Assembly: GCA_009602725.1 (NCBI GenBank)
Contig: WELB01000211.1
Coordinates: forward strand, 194,711-224,012
Length of the DNA: 29,302 bases
From: Spirogloea muscicola
Taxonomy: Eukaryota; Streptophyta; Zygnematophyceae; Spirogloeales; Spirogloeaceae
Direction: 5' to 3'
The translations under genes were made by a program, and so were the position numbers. The notes beneath the pieces were generated by a model. It saw only the letters and a list, made by a program, of their open reading frames with translations. It was not told where the DNA came from and ran no database searches. Positions 29,101 to 29,302 of the stretch are shown here, piece by piece. The stretch's first letter is position 1; the number at the start of each line of letters is the position of its first letter.

Positions 29101-29302
29101 AGTTGGCGGTGCAGATCATGCCGAGGCCGCCGACGGCAACGGGCTTGGCGGCCAGCGACGGGTCGTCCAGCGCCTCGACTGCGGCGTAGAAGGCGTCCAT
29201 GTCGACGTGGAGCCAGGTGCGAGAGAGGTCGCGGCCGGCCTCCAGCGCCGCCGCGCGGCGCTCCATGGCCCGCCGGCGCACGGCCAGCTCGTCGGCGCCG
29301 AC
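26188..29302 (-). CDS. POLK: DNA polymerase kappa (Y-family, DinB), 5' end outside window
   Basis: Nine exons in phase: 28972-29302 (partial), 28644-28744, 28468-28554, 28250-28345, 27982-28102, 27565-27693, 27359-27450, 27048-27159, 26188-26915 (stop TGA); 598 residues. Y-family motifs are present: LHVDMDAFYAAVEALDDPSL with two catalytic Asp, GMICTANYEARKYGVRAAMP, YDPNFIARGLDEAYLDLTE with the third acidic pair, CSVGIGSNRLIAKVCSDINK. The thumb/HhH follows (TGIGKVTEKLLKEGLGI), then the little finger (SIGCERTF, GLHGRTLTLKLKTTGFE, LLKAELPIEVRLMGIRMSSF). This enzyme bypasses minor-groove lesions. The last exon adds a PIP-box-like QPTLAGFL (about 26839-26862), a His-rich low-complexity stretch and a C-terminal ubiquitin-binding zinc finger, CSLCG...QEHEDFHFA. 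The intron after exon 27982-28102 has a GC donor (ACAG|GCACGC). Exon 1 continues upstream of ELAVRRRAMERRAAALEAGR. Confidence 0.9.

Overview
This is nuclear DNA from a eukaryote of the green plant lineage, most likely a green alga; the species is not identifiable from sequence alone. The genes are split by GT-AG introns. The proteins resemble plant versions (HIR/prohibitin, plant-type DNA polymerase kappa, a chloroplast-type protein also found in plants). Degenerate telomere-like repeats are of the TTTAGGG type. There are no bacterial operons. Most genes begin in a very GC-rich first exon and become more AT-rich downstream.

Layout. 1-2200: wreckage of a non-LTR retrotransposon (LINE), in both orientations. 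2676-4752 (-): leucine-rich-repeat protein. 5037-5290: a nuclear copy of part of an organelle or bacterial-type small-subunit rRNA, carrying a fold-back insertion. 5547-7151 (-): a second, partial copy of the 3' half of the nucleoporin gene ALADIN, ending exactly at a single N. 7153-8420: more LINE fragments. 8944-11763 (-): main ALADIN gene (N-terminal exon(s) unresolved), with an intron that looks like a U12-type AT-AC intron. 12001-12380: telomere-like repeats, then a run of 109 T. 12471-12837 (+): first two exons of an M18 aspartyl aminopeptidase, cut off by a second single N at 12890. 12923-14904 (+): GPR107/lung-seven-transmembrane family protein. 14905-16320: repeats. 16321-18367 (+): small heat-shock protein. 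18368-19481: repeats. 19482-21351 (+): HIR/SPFH membrane-scaffold protein. 21464-22177 (-): uncertain long ORF. 22222-25156 (+): chloroplast-targeted conserved protein. 26188-29302 (-): DNA polymerase kappa, 5' end outside the window.

The genes are unrelated housekeeping functions: nuclear pore, translesion DNA synthesis, chaperone, membrane scaffold, Golgi/endosomal membrane protein and peptidase. No single pathway links them. I reconstructed exons by joining conserved protein segments at splice sites and checking phase. Six reconstructions (ALADIN, polymerase kappa, the chloroplast protein, sHsp, HIR, the 7TM protein) stay in frame throughout; the LRR gene has one unresolved junction. No database search was possible, so family names rest on recognised motifs.

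The most notable items are the probable U12 AT-AC intron in ALADIN, the partial ALADIN duplication ending at an N, the rRNA insertion with a palindrome, and a LINE family whose 3' ends share a conserved hairpin found more than a dozen times here.
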